DNA from: an uncultured Oscillospiraceae bacterium
GTDB taxonomy: Bacteria; Bacillota; Clostridia; Oscillospirales; Oscillospiraceae
Length of the DNA stretch: 64,000 nucleotides
Direction: 5' to 3'
Assembly: GCA_934572335.1 (NCBI GenBank)
Contig: CAKTKU010000003.1
Coordinates: forward strand, 108,983 to 172,982
Shown: piece after piece, positions 62,652 through 64,000 of the stretch
Numbering within the stretch: the first letter of the stretch is position 1
Layout of the letters: every line of letters begins with the position of its first letter
Notes under the pieces: generated by a model
Databases searched by the model: none
What the model saw: only the letters and a program-made list of their open reading frames with translations
What the model was told of the DNA's origin: nothing
Translations under genes and position numbers: made by a program

Positions 62652-64000
62652 GGTACAGTAAGTTGCGCAAAAAGAAAAAGGTATAAGAGAAGACATAGTT
62701 TGCAGACTCTGGTAGAATGAAGTTACCACACAAACATTCGAAAGGAGACAGCAAACTATGTCCGAGAAAATTGTACAGCTGAATGAGGAAATTATCAAGG
62801 GGCAAATCAAGGAATTGGTCCGCGGCAGCGTGGAGGAAACCCTGAACGAGCTGCTGGAAAAGGAGGCGGAGTCGCTGACGCAGGCGGCTCGCTATGAGCG
62901 CAGCGAGGCCCGTCAGGGCTACCGCAGCGGTCACTACGACCGGAATCTCACCACGACCTCCGGCAACGTCACGCTCCACATGCCGCGGCTCAAGGGCGTA
63001 TCCTTCGAGACTGCCATCATCGAGCGGTATCGCCGCCGGGAGAGCAGCGTGGAGGAGGCGCTCATCGAGATGTACCTGGCGGGTGTTTCCGTGCGCCGTG
63101 TGGAGGACATCACGGAGGCACTGTGGGGCAGCAAGGTCTCGCCTGCCACCATCAGCGAGCTGAACAAGAAAGCCTACGTTCACATCGAGGATTGGCGCAA
63201 CCGCCCGTTGCAGGGCGGGCACTATCCATACGTCTACGTGGACGGCATCTACCTGCGCCGCAACTGGGGCGGAGAGTACGAAAATGTTGCTGTTTTGGTG
63301 GCAATTGCCGTGAACGAGGATGGCTTTCGCGAGGTTTTGGGAGCCGCCGAGGGCATGAAGGAGGACAAGGCCAGTTGGGTCAGTTTCTTCCAGTGGCTGC
63401 GCGGACGCGGCTTGGATGGTGTGAAGCTCATCGTCGGTGACAAGTGCATGGGGATGCTGGAGGCCGTGGGCGAGGTGTTCCCGGACGCCAAATACCAGCG
63501 CTGCACGGTGCATTTCTACCGCAACGTTTTCTCTGTTGTGCCCAAATCCAAGGTCAAAATTGTGGCAAAAATGCTCAAGGCGATCCACGCCCAGGAGAGC
63601 AAAAAGGCGTCCCGCGAGAAGGCAAAGGCCGTGGTCGCCGAGCTGCGCGCCATGAAACTGAAGGAGGCCGCCAAGAAGGTCGAGGACGGCATTGAGGAAA
63701 CGCTGACCTACTGCGATTTTCCCAGCGAGCACTGGACGCGCATCCGCACCAACAACGTGATCGAGCGGCTGAACCGTGAGATCCGCCGGCGGACGCGGGT
63801 GGTGGGGACATTCCCCGATGGCAACTCTGCCCTGATGCTGGTCTGTGCCCGGCTCCGCCATGTGGCGGGCACCCAGTGGGGCTGCAAAAAATACATGAAC
63901 ATGAAGCACTTGGAGGCGGTCATGGACGACGCCTCTATTGCCGGCTGACTTCACTCAGCCGAGCCTGCAAACAATTTTGCGCATAAATCTTGACGGCACC
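62652..64000 (+). mobile_element. IS256-family insertion sequence (right end at or beyond window edge)
   Basis: Contains a complete IS256-type transposase. The left end GGTACAGTAAG...GCGCAAAA (from 62652) is partly complementary to the sequence at the window end (...TTTTGCGC...GGCACC), giving imperfect terminal repeats. The exact right boundary and target duplication cannot be seen. Confidence 0.65.
62758..63948 (+). CDS. IS256-family transposase
   Basis: 396 residues, mutator-type DDE transposase. The catalytic acids are in YVDGIYL, VGDKCMGM and the NNVIERLNREIRRRT signature typical of IS256. The N-terminal RYERSEARQGYRSGHYDR region matches the family. ATG with GGAGAC upstream. Appears intact. 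Confidence 0.95.
   Translation: MSEKIVQLNEEIIKGQIKELVRGSVEETLNELLEKEAESLTQAARYERSEARQGYRSGHYDRNLTTTSGNVTLHMPRLKGVSFETAIIERYRRRESSVEEALIEMYLAGVSVRRVEDITEALWGSKVSPATISELNKKAYVHIEDWRNRPLQGGHYPYVYVDGIYLRRNWGGEYENVAVLVAIAVNEDGFREVLGAAEGMKEDKASWVSFFQWLRGRGLDGVKLIVGDKCMGMLEAVGEVFPDAKYQRCTVHFYRNVFSVVPKSKVKIVAKMLKAIHAQESKKASREKAKAVVAELRAMKLKEAAKKVEDGIEETLTYCDFPSEHWTRIRTNNVIERLNREIRRRTRVVGTFPDGNSALMLVCARLRHVAGTQWGCKKYMNMKHLEAVMDDASIAG

Noticed and set aside
62635..63954. 439-residue minus-strand frame opposite the IS256 transposase
   Set aside because: Shadow of the transposase; composition unlike a protein.

Overview
The window looks like chromosomal DNA from a GC-rich anaerobic clostridial Firmicute, probably an Oscillospirales or Christensenellales-like gut lineage. 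This is an inference from gene content; no 16S rRNA is present. Evidence: hrcA-grpE-dnaK-dnaJ order with a CIRCE operator, GGAGG ribosome binding sites, frequent TTG starts, Firmicute-type lipoproteins (CACG/CAGC lipoboxes), TRAP and CUT2 sugar transporters, and ECF sigma/membrane anti-sigma pairs. Gene calls rest on reading protein motifs, not on database searches.

Layout. 1-4.1 kb (minus): a CUT2 sugar ABC transporter whose binding-protein gene has a ~260-nt palindromic leader. 4.2-8.1 kb: a Nif11-like small protein, an ECF sigma / membrane anti-sigma-like / lipoprotein operon, and an SGNH hydrolase with a ~355-bp MITE-like repeat in its 5' region. 8.6-15.6 kb: a lower-GC integrative element between two identical full-length tRNA-Val(GAC) genes (78-bp direct repeat). 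It has a tyrosine integrase, putative integrase arm sites, an Xre-type repressor with an operator array, an SF2 helicase, zinc-ribbon and membrane proteins, and an RNA-polymerase-alpha-CTD-like gene behind what reads as a P4-less SAM-I-clan riboswitch plus terminator. 15.7-16.9 kb: a zinc-ribbon membrane protein and the second MITE copy. 17.1-38.3 kb: mostly core functions (P-loop/CYTH protein, PIG-L deacetylase, guaB, 8-oxoguanine glycosylase, a TGA-split membrane protein, a MotA/MotB-like pair with an RsiV-like lipoprotein, a second ECF/anti-sigma pair, the HrcA heat-shock operon, MarR and an MFS transporter). 38.4-39.3 kb: a glycerophosphodiesterase.

39.4-61.2 kb is a catabolic island. It starts just after a 23-nt tRNA 3'-end relic and is bounded by a 17-bp direct repeat. 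A minus-strand operon (FAH hydrolase, TRAP P-Q-M, enolase-superfamily dehydratase, MmgE/PrpD, HpcH aldolase, GntR regulator) diverges from a plus-strand operon (DUF1537 acid-sugar kinase, class II aldolase/decarboxylase, TIM-barrel isomerase, 3-hydroxyacyl-CoA-dehydrogenase-like enzyme, IlvD/Edd dehydratase). Their operators (TTGT-N3-ACAA) suggest control by the GntR protein. Together they should import a hydroxy-acid or sugar acid and split it by dehydration/aldol cleavage (pyruvate plus aldehyde) and by an OtnK/OtnC-like route to a triose phosphate.

Next comes a second, less understood module: an AraC regulator whose sensor is a phosphoenolpyruvate-hydrolase-type TIM barrel, then separate bacterial counterparts of the two halves of the plant antiviral protein Tm-1 (UPF0261 protein and TIM-barrel protein), a second HpcH aldolase and a second TRAP transporter. 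The window ends with a small Cys-rich ORF, a palindrome cluster, a Fic protein and an IS256-family element reaching the edge.

Most novel candidates: the SAM-responsive leader on a mobile element, the Tm-1-like catabolic module with its self-sensing regulator, and the MITE family.
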